Assembly: GCA_937902395.1 (NCBI GenBank)
Contig: CALGTV010000019.1
Span: forward strand, 1 to 64,000
DNA: 64,000 bases
Origin: an uncultured Ruminococcus sp.
GTDB taxonomy: Bacteria; Bacillota; Clostridia; Oscillospirales; Ruminococcaceae
Direction: 5' to 3'
The notes beneath the pieces are model-generated. The model was not told the DNA's origin, ran no database searches, and saw only the letters and a program-made list of their open reading frames with translations. Both the position numbers and the translations under genes were made by a program. Of this stretch, positions 7,645-16,329 are shown one piece after another; the first letter of the stretch is position 1, and every line of letters begins with the position of its first letter.

Positions 7645-8712
7645 TTATAAAGATATTATATTTTTAGCACTTTTTGTCAGATTTATACAGCCATTTTCAG
7701 TCAAAATGACAAAATCTTCAATTCTTACGCCAAATTTTCCTGCTATATATATACCAGGCTCAATGGTTATAACTGTATCTTTTTCCAGTTTTTTCTCAAA
7801 TCTTGGAGCAGCATTTGGCATTTCATGGATATCAAGCCCCACACCGTGACCGAGAGAATGTCCGAAATATTCACCATAACCTGCATCGCAGATGTGCCGT
7901 CTTGCCACAGCATCCAATTCTGCTCCTGTAATGCCAGCCTTTGCAGCTTCTATAGCTGCCTGCTGTGCTTCAAGAACGATATTGTATATCTTAACCATTT
8001 CCTCGTCAGGTTCACCTACGCATACAGTTCTTGTCATGTCGCTGTGATAGCCGTTATAAACCGCGCCGAAATCCATAAGGACAAATTCGCCTTTTTGCAC
8101 TTTTTTGTCCGATGGAACACCATGAGGCATTGATGTATTCTCACCTGCTAAAGCAATTGTATCAAAAGATATGCCCTCTGCACCCTTTTCAAGCATAAGA
8201 CAGTCAAGTTCAAGGGCAATTTCACGCTCTGTAACACCCTCTTTTATGAATCCAAGGATTTCTTCAAAAGCAGACTCAGCAATTTCCTGTGCCTTACGAA
8301 TATATCCAAGTTCCTCCTCGTCCTTTATCATGCGAAGTTTGTTTATGGCGTTGCTGAGAACATCTGTTTCAATAATCTCAACGCATTTCAGATTCTTTTT
8401 CATTGCATTAAGACGGCTTACAGTAACATCCTGTGACTCAATAGCCATATTACGCACCCCATGCTGTCGAAGCAATGCATTAATCTCCTTGTAGAGCTCT
8501 TTTGATTCAACAACTTCCGCAGTTTTAACTGTCTCACGGGCTTTTTCGATATAACGGAAATCAATGAGCAAGTAAGCTTTATTTCTGAATGCAAGTACAA
8601 CACCTGCCGAAGATTTCATACCTGTGAAGTATCTTCTGTTTACATCTGATGTGATAAGAACACTTTCCACATTGTCAGGCAGTATCCCGAAAAGCTTTTC
8701 AAATCTTCCCAT
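7645..8712 (-). CDS. M24 family metallopeptidase (Xaa-Pro aminopeptidase type)
   Basis: A 355-residue creatinase/aminopeptidase-fold enzyme that removes N-terminal residues preceding proline or acts as a prolidase. The creatinase N-terminal domain covers about 1-125. The metal site is complete: the two Asp in DFGAVYNGYHSDMTRT, the His in GHSLGHGVG, Glu in TIEPGIY and Glu in VRIEDF. The start at 8712 has GGAG upstream and lies 1 base past the aroQ stop; a longer frame to 8742 overlaps aroQ and lacks a site. It is cotranscribed with aroQ and lies upstream of efp, an arrangement common in Firmicutes. Confidence 0.92.
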   Translation of the reverse strand: MGRFEKLFGILPDNVESVLITSDVNRRYFTGMKSSAGVVLAFRNKAYLLIDFRYIEKARETVKTAEVVESKELYKEINALLRQHGVRNMAIESQDVTVSRLNAMKKNLKCVEIIETDVLSNAINKLRMIKDEEELGYIRKAQEIAESAFEEILGFIKEGVTEREIALELDCLMLEKGAEGISFDTIALAGENTSMPHGVPSDKKVQKGEFVLMDFGAVYNGYHSDMTRTVCVGEPDEEMVKIYNIVLEAQQAAIEAAKAGITGAELDAVARRHICDAGYGEYFGHSLGHGVGLDIHEMPNAAPRFEKKLEKDTVITIEPGIYIAGKFGVRIEDFVILTENGCINLTKSAKNIISL

Positions 8713-8713
8713 A

Positions 8714-9142
8714 TCAAAGCTCCGCCATTGCCTGAACAGCAAGATAATAACTCATGAAGCCAAGTCCGCAGATGCTTCCCTTGCAAACAGGAGCAATAAC
8801 GGAATTTGCACGAAATTCCTCTCTTGCGTCGATATTGCTTATATGCACCTCAATTACAGGGATTTTTATAGCCGCAATAGCATCACGAATAGCATAGCTG
8901 TAATGGGTATATGCACCTGCGTTTATAACTACACCGTCAAACTCTGTACGTGCAGCGTGAAGCTTATCAATAATAGCACCCTCGTGGTTTGACTGATATG
9001 TCTCACATTCCAGTCCCAAAGCCTTTGCATGCTCCACAATATTTGTATTCAACTCATCAATACCTGCACTGCCGTACACACCAGGTTCACGCTCACCTAA
9101 AAGATTGAGATTAGGACCATGTATAACAAGTATTTTTTTCAT
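8714..9142 (-). CDS. aroQ: Type II 3-dehydroquinate dehydratase
   Basis: A 142-residue enzyme of the shikimate pathway that converts 3-dehydroquinate to 3-dehydroshikimate. The hallmark N-terminus HGPNLNLLGEREP is present, with the catalytic Tyr expected in GVYG and the active-site lid, then the QSNHEG stretch and the conserved NAGAYTHYS and EVHISN motifs with catalytic His. It is of normal length. It is followed one base later by the M24 peptidase gene, so the two form an operon. Confidence 0.97.
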   Translation of the reverse strand: MKKILVIHGPNLNLLGEREPGVYGSAGIDELNTNIVEHAKALGLECETYQSNHEGAIIDKLHAARTEFDGVVINAGAYTHYSYAIRDAIAAIKIPVIEVHISNIDAREEFRANSVIAPVCKGSICGLGFMSYYLAVQAMAEL

Positions 9143-9161
9143 AATTAATTTCTCCTTAAAA

Positions 9162-9189
9162 TGAAAAAGCGGACGAAAATCGCCCGCTT
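9162..9189 (-). terminator. Terminator of rpsU
   Basis: A 10-base inverted repeat (9167-9176 with 9180-9189, one mismatch) followed on the minus strand by a T run, located 21 bases after the rpsU stop codon. Confidence 0.85.
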
Positions 9190-9209
9190 AAATTTCATAT
9201 GCTGTAAGA

Positions 9210-9383
9210 TTAATACTTACGCTTACGAGCTGCCTCAGACTTCTTCTTACGCTTTACAGAAGGCTTCTCATAATGCTCTCTCTTACGTACTTCAGCGATA
9301 ACGCCGTCCTTAGCACATGATCTCTTAAATCTTTTAAGAGCTGTGTCCAAAGACTCGTTCTTGCCAACGCGAACTTCTGCCAT
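9210..9383 (-). CDS. rpsU: 30S ribosomal protein S21
   Basis: A 57-residue highly basic protein, [11 protein letters not shown] at the start and [14 protein letters not shown] at the end, matching S21, which helps base pairing of the mRNA with the 16S 3' end. The sequence [19 protein letters not shown] is diagnostic. GGGAGG lies about 10 bases before the ATG. It is a single-gene unit with its own promoter (9497-9525) and terminator. Confidence 0.97.
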   Translation of the reverse strand: MAEVRVGKNESLDTALKRFKRSCAKDGVIAEVRKREHYEKPSVKRKKKSEAARKRKY

Positions 9384-9496
9384 TTACCATTTCCCTCCCT
9401 TGTTCAGAGGTTGCCCACAGGAAACCCCGGAGCTATATGCTAATCACTCTTGCGAGTGTCAGTCAACAATACCTCATTCAATTACGAATATATATT

Positions 9497-9525
9497 ATTT
9501 TACCACATATTTGGCTATATGTCAA
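9497..9525 (-). promoter_or_regulatory. Promoter of rpsU
   Basis: TTGACA (9520-9525) and TAAAAT (9497-9502) on the minus strand, 17 bases apart. The roughly 100-base leader contains a CACTC/GAGTG hairpin near 9445-9458. Confidence 0.82.
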
Positions 9526-9552
9526 GCATTTTTTGAGGATTTATAAAATTCG

Positions 9553-11991
9553 TTATTTTGCCACAATATTAACAAGCTTATTTGGTACATATATCTGTTT
9601 TACAATATCCTTACCCTCAATAGCTGCCTTTACCGCTTCATCTTCCATAGCCATAGCAAGTACAGAATCCTTGTCAGCGTCTACTTCAATGTTCAGCTTA
9701 GCCTTTACCTTGCCGTTAATCTGTACGACGATTTCAATTGTATCATCCTTGCAGAGTTCCTCATCGTAAACAGGCCAGCTTTCAAAAGCGATAGTATCAT
9801 TATGACCAAGAATGCTCCAGATTTCTTCGCCAAGATGTGGTGTGATGCAGGAAAGCATTTTTATAATGCCCTCAGCATACTCCTTAGGACATTTGCCAAC
9901 CTTGTAAACTTCGTTTACAAATATCATCATCTGGCTGATTGCTGTGTTGAATGCCAGTTTTTCATAATCATCTGTAACTTTCTTTACTGTCTTGTGGTAA
10001 ACCTTTGTGAGACTTCCGTCATCCTCAGCTGTGAGATTTTCTGCCTCAGTAAAGAAGTTCCATACTCTGTTGATGAACTTTCTTGCGCCCTCTACGCCCT
10101 TAGGATTCCAAGGCTTACTCACTTCGAGAGGTCCCATGAACATTTCATAAAGACGAAGTGTATCCGCACCGAAATCTCTTACTATATCAGAAGGATTAAC
10201 AACGAATTCAGGGAAACGCTTACCCATTTTAATGCCGTTCTCACCAAGAATCATACCCTGATGCACAAGCTTCTTGAAAGGCTCCTTTGTAGGTGCAAGG
10301 CCCTTATCGTAAAGATATCTGTTCCAGATACGCGAATACATAAGATGTCCTACAGCGTGCTCAGGACCGCCTATGTAGAGGTCTACAGGCATCCAGTGCT
10401 TCAGAAGCTCCTGATTTGCAAATTCCTTGTCATTATTTGGATCGATATATCTGAAATAGTACCAGCTTGAACCTGCACTTCCGGGCATTGTAGAAGTTTC
10501 ACGAGTACCCTTTATGCCGTTATTGTTGTACTGCTTCCACTCAACTGCATTTTCAAGGGGAGCCTTGCCGTTTTTGCCCTTGTAATCGTCAAGTTCGGGA
10601 AGAATGAGAGGAAGTTCGCTGTCATCAAGAGAATGAATTTTTCCATCCTCAGTATGAACTACAGGAACAGGCTCGCCCCAGTAACGCTGACGGGCAAAAA
10701 TCCATTCACGGAAATGATAGTTGACAGTACGCTTTGCTCTGCCCATTTCTTCAAGCTTCTTTGTGATAGCTTCCTTAGCTTCCTCAACAGTAAGACCTGT
10801 GAATTCCTCGGAGTTAATAAGCTTATAGCCTTTTCCGAGATAGCTCTGCTTTTCAAATGCACACTCTGATACATCAACGTGACCAAGCTTTTCATCGCCG
10901 TCAATTACCTGAATCATATCAATATTGTGAGCAATTGCATATTCAAAGTCTCTCTGGTCGTGGCTTGGAACTGCCATAACTGCGCCTGTACCATAGCTTG
11001 CAAGAACGAAATCACCGATAAACATTCTTACTTCTTTTCCGTTTACAGGGTTTATACAAGTAACGCCTTTAAGCTCACAGCCTGATTTCGTCTTGTTGAG
11101 CTCAGTTCGGTCCATATCGTTTTTCTTTCTTGTTTCCTCGATATATGCCTTTACTTCGTCAATATTCTCAACTCTGTCAAGAAGGCTTTCTGTAACTGCA
11201 CCGTCGGGAGCAAGAACCATAAATGTTATGCCATAGATAGTTTCTATACATGTAGTGAATATGGAGAATTTTCCTCCTCCTACTATGTCAAATTCAACCT
11301 CAACACCTGTCGATTTGCCAATCCAGTTACGCTGGATTGCCTTTGTAGACTCAGGCCAATCGATTTCGTCAAGTCCTTCAAGGAGCTTTTCAGCAAATGC
11401 AGGCTGGTCAATTACCCACTGCTTCATATTCTTACGAACAACGGGATAGCCGCCTCTTTCTGACTTTCCGTCAATAACCTCGTCATTGGAGAGAACTGTT
11501 CCCAGCTCCTCGCACCAGTTTACAGGCATATCGATATACTTTGCATATCCGTCCTCATAAAGCTGCTTGAATATCCACTGTGTCCACTTATAGAAACTTG
11601 GGTCAGATGTTGCAATCATCTTTGACCAGTCATAATCAAAACCAAGCTCTCTGAGCTGTGCAGAAAAGGTCTTGATATTTTCCTGTGTGAAGCCGTTTGG
11701 ATGATTTCCTGTTGTAACGGCATACTGCTCGGCAGGAAGTCCGAATGAATCGTAACCCATTGGGTGAAGTACATTGTAACCCTGCATACGCTTCATACGT
11801 GAAACGATATCTGTTGCTGTATATCCCTCAGGATGACCTGCGTGAAGACCTACTCCGGACGGATAGGGGAACATATCAAGGGCATAGAACTTGGGCTTGC
11901 TGAAATCCCAGACATCGGTCTTGAAGGTTTCGTTTTTCTCCCAGTACTCCTGCCATTTCTTTTCTACTGATTTAAAATCATACTTTGCCAT
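9553..11991 (-). CDS. leuS: Leucyl-tRNA synthetase with altered signature motifs
   Basis: An 812-residue class I synthetase that charges tRNA-Leu. The HIGH-type motif is HAGH at 50-53, preceded by the PYPSG stretch. The editing domain (about 220-390) keeps GTGAVMAVPSHDQRDFEYA, including the editing Asp, but its threonine-rich motif reads TTCIET (Cys248) where most bacterial enzymes have TTRPDT. The KMSKS loop reads KMGKR (588-592). The anticodon-binding and C-terminal domains are present. The ATG at 11991 has AGGA 9 bases upstream. It is the last gene of the long smc-ftsY-rsfS array. These changes suggest a distinct LeuRS clade; I cannot judge from here whether editing is affected. Confidence 0.95.
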   Translation of the reverse strand: MAKYDFKSVEKKWQEYWEKNETFKTDVWDFSKPKFYALDMFPYPSGVGLHAGHPEGYTATDIVSRMKRMQGYNVLHPMGYDSFGLPAEQYAVTTGNHPNGFTQENIKTFSAQLRELGFDYDWSKMIATSDPSFYKWTQWIFKQLYEDGYAKYIDMPVNWCEELGTVLSNDEVIDGKSERGGYPVVRKNMKQWVIDQPAFAEKLLEGLDEIDWPESTKAIQRNWIGKSTGVEVEFDIVGGGKFSIFTTCIETIYGITFMVLAPDGAVTESLLDRVENIDEVKAYIEETRKKNDMDRTELNKTKSGCELKGVTCINPVNGKEVRMFIGDFVLASYGTGAVMAVPSHDQRDFEYAIAHNIDMIQVIDGDEKLGHVDVSECAFEKQSYLGKGYKLINSEEFTGLTVEEAKEAITKKLEEMGRAKRTVNYHFREWIFARQRYWGEPVPVVHTEDGKIHSLDDSELPLILPELDDYKGKNGKAPLENAVEWKQYNNNGIKGTRETSTMPGSAGSSWYYFRYIDPNNDKEFANQELLKHWMPVDLYIGGPEHAVGHLMYSRIWNRYLYDKGLAPTKEPFKKLVHQGMILGENGIKMGKRFPEFVVNPSDIVRDFGADTLRLYEMFMGPLEVSKPWNPKGVEGARKFINRVWNFFTEAENLTAEDDGSLTKVYHKTVKKVTDDYEKLAFNTAISQMMIFVNEVYKVGKCPKEYAEGIIKMLSCITPHLGEEIWSILGHNDTIAFESWPVYDEELCKDDTIEIVVQINGKVKAKLNIEVDADKDSVLAMAMEDEAVKAAIEGKDIVKQIYVPNKLVNIVAK

Positions 11992-12012
11992 TTTTATCAA
12001 TCCTTACACTAA

Positions 12013-12375
12013 TTATTTTTTAATCATATCAGATAATTCATTCCACTTATTAGTGAAATGCTCTTTAATATCATTGTTCATAACAAGCAGAATAGCTGCG
12101 CCGATATCAATTATACCTTCAATAAGGTATATAAGCGAACCGGGAAGATGCGTCACGTTATATCCCAGATGCTTTGCAAAACCAAATGCAAGCAGTCCTG
12201 CAACAACGTAATTGAGATACTGTAATCCGCTGAACATAGCCACAAATGCAACTATCGCAAAAATCAGAGTACCAAAATTAAATCCTCCTACAAATATGTT
12301 CAGAACGAACTTGATAAGCAGATACATTCCTATAAGCACTACATACTTTCTGCCTGTTTCATTATTTGTATTCAC
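12013..12375 (-). CDS. Small integral membrane protein
   Basis: A 120-residue protein with four hydrophobic segments (about 10-30, 33-52, 54-72 and 80-100) and a charged C-terminus. No recognised domain. It uses a GTG start at 12375 with GGAGGAG upstream and abuts the rsfS stop codon exactly, and leuS starts 21 bases after it, so it belongs to the same transcript. Function unknown; its position between rsfS and leuS gives no clear hint. Confidence 0.7.
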   Translation of the reverse strand: MNTNNETGRKYVVLIGMYLLIKFVLNIFVGGFNFGTLIFAIVAFVAMFSGLQYLNYVVAGLLAFGFAKHLGYNVTHLPGSLIYLIEGIIDIGAAILLVMNNDIKEHFTNKWNELSDMIKK

Positions 12376-12741
12376 TTAATTCTCCTCCTTTGTAAGCAAT
12401 GAATCAATTTCAAGTCTTTCACCGTCAGCCCACAAGCCCTCAAGCTTGTAGAAATGACGTGTTTCCTTATAGAATACGTGTATAATAATATCGCCATAAT
12501 CAAGGATTATCCACGTATTTCCAGTATCTGCCTCACGTCTGATAGGCTCAATGCCCTTTTGTGAAAGCTGGAATTCAACTTCATCTGCAAGGGTACGGGT
12601 ATGAGTATTACTTGTACCGTTGACAATCACAAAATAATCTGCAAGAATAGTCAGGTCACCGATTTTAATCGCCTGAATATCCTCTCCTCTTTTTGCGTCA
12701 AGGGATTTTATAATAAGTTCAAGTTTTTCTTTATCTGTCAT
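12376..12741 (-). CDS. rsfS: Ribosomal silencing factor RsfS
   Basis: A 121-residue RsfS/Iojap family protein that binds L14 and blocks subunit joining under starvation. The conserved KRGEDIQAIKI, DYFVIVNGTSNTHTR, and WIILDYGDIIIHVFYKETRHFYKLEGLW stretches (in short blocks) are all seen. The start at 12741 lies 2 bases past the LCP stop, with GGAAGGAAG upstream; an in-frame ATG at 12762 is inside the LCP gene. The nadD-yqeK-LCP-rsfS order is standard in Firmicutes. Confidence 0.95.
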   Translation of the reverse strand: MTDKEKLELIIKSLDAKRGEDIQAIKIGDLTILADYFVIVNGTSNTHTRTLADEVEFQLSQKGIEPIRREADTGNTWIILDYGDIIIHVFYKETRHFYKLEGLWADGERLEIDSLLTKEEN

Positions 12742-12743
12742 AT

Positions 12744-14249
12744 TTAATCTTCCTTCCACCATGGTTTCATATTCGGGTCTCTCATAGGTTCTGTTGAATC
12801 TTCAATTTCATCGAGAGTAGCACCTGTGTCATCATATAAATCGTATTGATGAAACAGCACAAGCTCAACTATAGCTGTATCATCCTGCGTCATACGTCTC
12901 TGATAAGGACGATAGTAGTTATTGAGCAGGTCAATCGTCTCCTGCTTATGAACAGAATATACAGAATAGCCAATTCCGTCTTCAGCCCAGAAAGTAGCAT
13001 CTTCACCTGGCACCATATCCACACGGACTTTTTCCATATCGATAGTAGACGCAAAATCCGCAACCTTTCCTAAATCGCCTATTGATAAGTCAGTATATAC
13101 CAGTTCGCGCTCGTATATCTCCTTAATATAGCTGTAAAGCTTCATTCTTCCCTCGTCCTTGACAATGGAGAAAAGCTTCTGCATAGCAGCAGCCATGAAT
13201 TTACGCTGATTCTGCATACGACCGATATCTCCCTGCATCCACTCGCGACGGAAACGGATAAACCATTCCGCCTGTTCACCTGTGAGAGTTACATCTCCCT
13301 CGGGAATTATCTTATCAGCTTCGTATATGATTTCATTTTCAATAGTAATCGGTATGCCGCCAATAAGGTCAACAATATCAACAATATCAAAACAAGCTGT
13401 TGTAACATATGCATCAATGGGAATGCCAAAATTTTCCTGAACAGCATTTACAGTACGCTGTATAGGAGGCTGTATATTCGGGTCACCCATGGAATATACA
13501 CTGTTGAATTTTCTCGTGATACTGCTTGTATAATCGGGCAAGCATGTATCGCGTGGAATTTGAAGAATATTCATTCCTCCATGACCGATATCAAACTGAA
13601 TAACCCACATAACATCAGTGTTAAATTCTTCTTCGTCGAATCCAAGGAATAATATACTATACTGTCCTTCAATAAGCTGCGGCAGATCAAGACCATCGTT
13701 GAACTCAGGTTCTTCTGATGAAGTATTCTCTTTCGGAAGCAGGTCAAGCTTCACATTTTCCTTGTTAAGCTCTCCTTCCTTTGCGGCAGGTTTAAGATTC
13801 TTAACATAATTCAGAACAGAAATATTACCGCCGTTTTTATTGTCAACAAGTATCGGCATATTTAGAGCAAGAACAGCCGCAATAACAATCGCTGAAACAA
13901 CAGAGACAAATTTTATGCTTATATTGATAAACTTTTCCCGTCGTTTTTCCTTTTTTGTTTTTTTTGCAGATTTCTTAATGTTATTCCGCATTGGCATCTG
14001 CTGCTGTACGCTCTCGCTGTTCTGTACTTTTACAAGCTTTTTTACAGCTGCCTGCGGTTTTTCGTTTTTTTCAGCCTCATATCTGCCGCGATATTCCGAG
14101 GGTTCAGCTTCATACCTTCCACGGTACTGTGAAGGTTCAGCCTCATGTTTTCCGCGGTATTCCTCGGATTTTTCAGGATTTACCTTTATAAGCTTTCTGA
14201 TTGGTTTGTTCTGTAAGCCGTCATCTGAATGAAAGTCTTTGTTTTCCAT
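12744..14249 (-). CDS. LytR-CpsA-Psr family cell-wall glycopolymer transferase
   Basis: A 501-residue membrane protein of the LCP family, which attaches teichoic acid or capsule polymers to peptidoglycan. The cytoplasmic N-terminus (about 1-105) is highly charged and holds three near-identical decapeptide units of the form EPSxYRGRYEA. One transmembrane helix follows at about 110-135, then an extracellular LCP domain from about 190, with the signature Arg/Asp residues in IPRDTCLPDY and ITRKFNSVY and the conserved RFRRE and GDIGRMQNQ blocks. The ATG at 14249 is spaced properly from AGAGG; the ATG 6 bases earlier is too close. It stands between yqeK and rsfS. Confidence 0.92.
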   Translation of the reverse strand: MENKDFHSDDGLQNKPIRKLIKVNPEKSEEYRGKHEAEPSQYRGRYEAEPSEYRGRYEAEKNEKPQAAVKKLVKVQNSESVQQQMPMRNNIKKSAKKTKKEKRREKFINISIKFVSVVSAIVIAAVLALNMPILVDNKNGGNISVLNYVKNLKPAAKEGELNKENVKLDLLPKENTSSEEPEFNDGLDLPQLIEGQYSILFLGFDEEEFNTDVMWVIQFDIGHGGMNILQIPRDTCLPDYTSSITRKFNSVYSMGDPNIQPPIQRTVNAVQENFGIPIDAYVTTACFDIVDIVDLIGGIPITIENEIIYEADKIIPEGDVTLTGEQAEWFIRFRREWMQGDIGRMQNQRKFMAAAMQKLFSIVKDEGRMKLYSYIKEIYERELVYTDLSIGDLGKVADFASTIDMEKVRVDMVPGEDATFWAEDGIGYSVYSVHKQETIDLLNNYYRPYQRRMTQDDTAIVELVLFHQYDLYDDTGATLDEIEDSTEPMRDPNMKPWWKED

Positions 14250-14275
14250 TTTCATCCTCTTTTCGTTCTGTCAAT

Positions 14276-14863
14276 TCACTTCGTTTTAAGAAGCCTTGTA
14301 TAAAAATTGTATCCATCTATTGTACAAGGCGGAACAAGTCCCCCTTTTTTTACAACTGATTTTATCGAAAAAACAAATCCCTCAAGCATGGCCGCGTCAA
14401 GACTGCTGTAAACAAGCTTACGCATTTTATCTACGTCCTTATAAGTTCTATCTGCTGATACAAGGTCCCCAAGATACACAATTTCTTCAAGCCGTGACAT
14501 ACCCGCCCTGCCGACTGTATGGAAACGGATTGAATTGATAATATCAATATCCTCTACTCCAAAAATATTCTTTACAAAATACGCACCTGCAACAGCATGC
14601 CACAGTGAACGGGTTTCAAGCTCCTCGCGGCAAACCGCAAAGCCACTTTCAGCAATAAGGCGCTGCTGTTCTTCGGGTTCAAGCTCCTTACATACATCGT
14701 GAAGAAGTCCTGCAAAGTATGCTTTTTCAGAATCCTCACCGTATTTTTCTGCAAGCTTTTTGCACTCAGCCGCAACATTCAGAGAGTGCTGATATCTTTT
14801 GGACGAAAGGATTTCTTTAAGATATTTTTTCTTTTCATCTATATTATAGAACAAAAGTATCAC
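14276..14863 (-). CDS. yqeK: HD-domain bis(5'-nucleosyl)-tetraphosphatase YqeK
   Basis: A protein of up to 195 residues from the YqeK family, which hydrolyses Ap4A symmetrically. The HD metal site is in FAGLLHDVCKE, preceded by RYQHSLNVA and followed by WHAVAGAYF and the IRFHTVGRAGM block. A GTG at 14863 and a TTG at 14854 could both be starts; GGGG lies just upstream of the second. It overlaps the end of nadD by about 20 bases, an arrangement common across Firmicutes. Confidence 0.93.
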   Translation of the reverse strand: MILLFYNIDEKKKYLKEILSSKRYQHSLNVAAECKKLAEKYGEDSEKAYFAGLLHDVCKELEPEEQQRLIAESGFAVCREELETRSLWHAVAGAYFVKNIFGVEDIDIINSIRFHTVGRAGMSRLEEIVYLGDLVSADRTYKDVDKMRKLVYSSLDAAMLEGFVFSIKSVVKKGGLVPPCTIDGYNFYTRLLKTK

Positions 14864-15455
14864 CCCGATACAATTTTCTCAATGTAATATATTGTACTAC
14901 ATTTTCGTGAAGATAGCAAGAGATTTTTTCATTTTCTGCAATTTTTTTTCTGATTTCTGTTGAGGAAATCTCCAGAGGTTCAACGGGACACACAATGATT
15001 TTCCCGAATTTCCGCAGATTTTCCGCTTTTTCTTCAAGAATTTCAAAATCTCCGTCATTTCTTGACACCACAGCAAGAGTAACCTCTTTCAGAATATCTT
15101 CAAAGCGATTCCATTGGTCAAAACACATCAGCATATCGCTTCCCACAAGGAGAAAAAGCTCATCATCGGGAAAACGTCTGCGGAACTCTTCAACTGTATA
15201 TATGGTATAGCTTTTTCTGTCGTTTTTCAGCTCATAATCGCATGGAAACAGCTTTTCGTTGCTCTCACAGGCAAGACAAAGCATTTCCATTCTGTCCTCT
15301 CCCGAAGCGTATTCATCACTTGAACGGTGAGGACTTATCCGCGACGGCACAAGGTACACCCTGTCAAGATTAAGTATATCCGCCGCACTTTCAGCTAAAT
15401 GGATATGCCCGTTATGAACGGGGTTAAAGCTTCCGCCGTAAATACCGATTCTCAT
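14844..15455 (-). CDS. nadD: Nicotinate-nucleotide adenylyltransferase
   Basis: A 203-residue nucleotidyltransferase that makes nicotinic acid adenine dinucleotide from NaMN and ATP in NAD synthesis. The GGSFNPVHNGH motif carries the T/HxGH catalytic site, and the C-terminal ISSTEIRKKI supplies the second signature. Normal length. It overlaps yhbY by 4 bases upstream and yqeK downstream. Confidence 0.96.
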   Translation of the reverse strand: MRIGIYGGSFNPVHNGHIHLAESAADILNLDRVYLVPSRISPHRSSDEYASGEDRMEMLCLACESNEKLFPCDYELKNDRKSYTIYTVEEFRRRFPDDELFLLVGSDMLMCFDQWNRFEDILKEVTLAVVSRNDGDFEILEEKAENLRKFGKIIVCPVEPLEISSTEIRKKIAENEKISCYLHENVVQYITLRKLYRGDTFVL

Positions 15456-15754
15456 TTTGCCTTTGGAATATTTTCGATAACAGGTTCTTTCGGATTGCGC
15501 TTGAAAAGCACGAATTTATTGCCGATAACCTGCACAACGTCAGCCCCTGTCTGCTCAGCAACAGCGTCAGCGGCTTCTCTTGCAGTCCAGCCGGAATTTT
15601 CAAGGACTTTCAGCTTTATAAGCTCTCTTTTGCGGAGTGCCTCACCGATTTCTTTACACATAACCTCGGTAACGCCGCCTTTTCCAATCTGGAATATAGT
15701 TTCGTATTCTGCCGCAATACCACGGAGATACGCTCTATGTTTACTTGTAAGCAT
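15452..15754 (-). CDS. yhbY: YhbY family ribosome-associated RNA-binding protein
   Basis: A 100-residue CRM-domain protein, thought to bind pre-50S particles. The family pattern LTSKHRAYLRGIA near the start, the GKGGVT loop, and the GNKFVLFKR block near the end are all present. It lies between rdgB (5 bases upstream) and nadD (4-base overlap). Confidence 0.95.
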   Translation of the reverse strand: MLTSKHRAYLRGIAAEYETIFQIGKGGVTEVMCKEIGEALRKRELIKLKVLENSGWTAREAADAVAEQTGADVVQVIGNKFVLFKRNPKEPVIENIPKAK

Positions 15755-15759
15755 AATTA

Positions 15760-16329
15760 TTATCCTTTCGCTAACATCTCATATAACGCTCTTAAAGCAG
15801 CACCGCGGTGGCTGAGCGCATTTTTTTCCTCGGCTGTCATTTCAGCCATTGTCTTTTCACCGACTACAAAAACGGGGTCATAGCCAAAGCCGTTTGTTCC
15901 TTTTTCCTCATAGCCGATTTTTCCCACACAACTGCCATTTACAGTAAAATTGCAATTATCGTCAATATATGCAATTACACACTGGAATGAAGCAGTTCTG
16001 TTTTCGTCTGGAATATCTTTCATTTCCTCAAGAAGCTTTTCACATTCCTGACCTTTAGGGGCATATCGCGCGGAATATACTCCCGGACCTCCGCCGAGAG
16101 CATCAACGCATAATCCACTGTCATCGGCAAAAACAGGAATTCTCACAATATCATATACCGCTTTAGCCTTTATCATTGCATTTTCCGCAAATGTTGTACC
16201 GTTTTCCTCGGGTTCGCAGTCGGCACCTGCCTCGCGCTGAGAGATGACTTCAATCCCAAGAGGAGCGAGTATTTCGCTTGCTTCGCGGAGCTTATTCGCG
16301 TTATTCGTAGCAAAAACTATTTTATTCAT
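15760..16329 (-). CDS. rdgB: XTP/dITP diphosphatase (RdgB/HAM1)
   Basis: A 189-residue house-cleaning pyrophosphatase that removes non-canonical purine nucleotides. The N-terminal FATNNANKLREASEIL motif, the ADDSGLCVDALGG metal-binding stretch, the GFGYDPVF block and C-terminal LSHRGAAL are seen. The start at 16329 overlaps the last codons of ftsY by 8 bases and has GGCGGAG upstream; the longer frame to 16410 lies within ftsY. Confidence 0.95.
   Translation of the reverse strand: MNKIVFATNNANKLREASEILAPLGIEVISQREAGADCEPEENGTTFAENAMIKAKAVYDIVRIPVFADDSGLCVDALGGGPGVYSARYAPKGQECEKLLEEMKDIPDENRTASFQCVIAYIDDNCNFTVNGSCVGKIGYEEKGTNGFGYDPVFVVGEKTMAEMTAEEKNALSHRGAALRALYEMLAKG

Noticed and set aside
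11992..12012. T-box leader before leuS
   Set aside because: The gap to the upstream gene is only 21 bases, and no T-box sequence is seen.
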